Assembly (NCBI GenBank): GCA_902464115.1 | Contig: CABQIF010000120.1 | Coordinates: 1 to 6,064 of the forward strand | Origin: an uncultured Ruminococcus sp. | GTDB taxonomy: Bacteria > Bacillota > Clostridia > Oscillospirales > Ruminococcaceae | Direction: 5' to 3' | Length of the DNA: 6,064 bases | In this document: piece after piece, positions 5,801 through 6,064 of the stretch | How positions within the stretch are numbered: position 1 is the first letter of the stretch | Layout of the letters: each line of letters starts with the position of its first letter | The notes under the pieces: model-generated | Databases searched by the model: none | Told to the model about the DNA's origin: nothing | The model's input: only the letters and a program-made list of their open reading frames with translations | Program-made: the position numbers and the translations under genes

Positions 5801-5813
5801 ATGGGAGGAACAC

Positions 5814-6064
5814 ATGAAAAGAAACCGTTTGCGAATCATGGGAATTTGTCTGCTGGTCTGTGGGCTTTTCATTTTATCTCTTTTTGCATACAAAAAAATC
5901 AGTAGGGAAGTCTACCTGCGAAATCTATTGAAAGAAAATATTGTGTTGGAAATTCCCAGTTTAAACATAAAAGTTCCGGTGTTGGAGGGGACAGATTCTG
6001 AAACGCTTGCTGTTGCAGCCGGACATTTCCCAGGAACGGGAGAACTTGGGCAGGGAAATTACTG
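5814..6064 (+). CDS. Sortase, probably class D-like (5' part, cut by window end)
   Basis: Sortases are membrane-anchored cysteine transpeptidases that cut LPxTG substrates and attach them to peptidoglycan. Only the first 83 codons are present. An N-terminal basic MKRNRLR is followed by one membrane anchor (about residues 8-25). The start of the sortase beta-barrel shows LEIPSLNIKVPVLEGT (45-60) and then AAGHFPGTGELGQGN (68-82), the conserved approach to the catalytic His segment. The catalytic His, Cys and Arg lie beyond the window. The GHFPGTG pattern favours a class D/E-type enzyme, but class assignment from this fragment is uncertain. GGGAGG (5803-5808) sits five bases before the ATG. The gene lies right behind an LPQTG protein and a fossil sorting signal, the classic substrate-plus-sortase arrangement, so it probably anchors that protein. 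Confidence 0.88.
   Translation, partial: MKRNRLRIMGICLLVCGLFILSLFAYKKISREVYLRNLLKENIVLEIPSLNIKVPVLEGTDSETLAVAAGHFPGTGELGQGNY

Noticed and set aside
1..6064. CRISPR arrays, tRNA or rRNA genes, insertion-sequence ends
   Set aside because: No regularly spaced repeats, cloverleaf-like segments, rRNA signatures or transposase with terminal repeats were seen on reading both strands.

Overview
The window reads as a low-GC Gram-positive (Firmicutes, Clostridia) chromosome or integrated element, most likely a Ruminococcus-like gut or rumen Oscillospiraceae. This rests on strong purine-rich Shine-Dalgarno sites, two near-consensus sigma-A promoters, a large serine recombinase of the clostridial conjugative-element type, an LPxTG surface protein with threonine-rich linkers, and an adjacent sortase. 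The genus is an inference. All genes lie on the + strand.

Left part (1-1901): the decayed remains of a large serine recombinase, with an in-frame stop, a frameshift and an apparent deletion in the catalytic domain. It is followed, touching or overlapping, by two small genes of unknown function (109 and 77 aa). The second is basic and slightly resembles DUF1413-type small proteins. This looks like the tail of an old integrative element. A strong hairpin terminator closes it.

Middle part (2016-3705): a self-contained single-gene unit. A sigma-A promoter whose -10 box sits between the arms of a perfect 9-bp inverted repeat drives a 522-aa protein with an N-terminal AAA-ATPase-like domain and a C-terminal PD-(D/E)XK nuclease-type domain. 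A terminator follows.

Right part (3756-6064): a consensus promoter drives a 593-aa exported, sortase-anchored surface protein. Its order is signal peptide, Thr-rich linker, Big_2 Ig-like domain, two copies of an unrecognised domain of about 145 aa separated by a Thr-rich microrepeat, a small C-terminal domain and an LPQTG sorting signal. Directly after its stop lies a second, broken sorting-signal coding sequence. Then come a hairpin terminator and the 5' part of a sortase gene, cut by the window edge. The sortase has no visible promoter of its own, so it probably depends on read-through from the surface-protein gene, and it is the obvious candidate to anchor that protein.

No RNA genes, CRISPR array or intact insertion sequence were seen. 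The least explained items are the duplicated surface domain, the fossil sorting signal, the inverted repeat around the nuclease-gene promoter, and the two small recombinase-linked genes.
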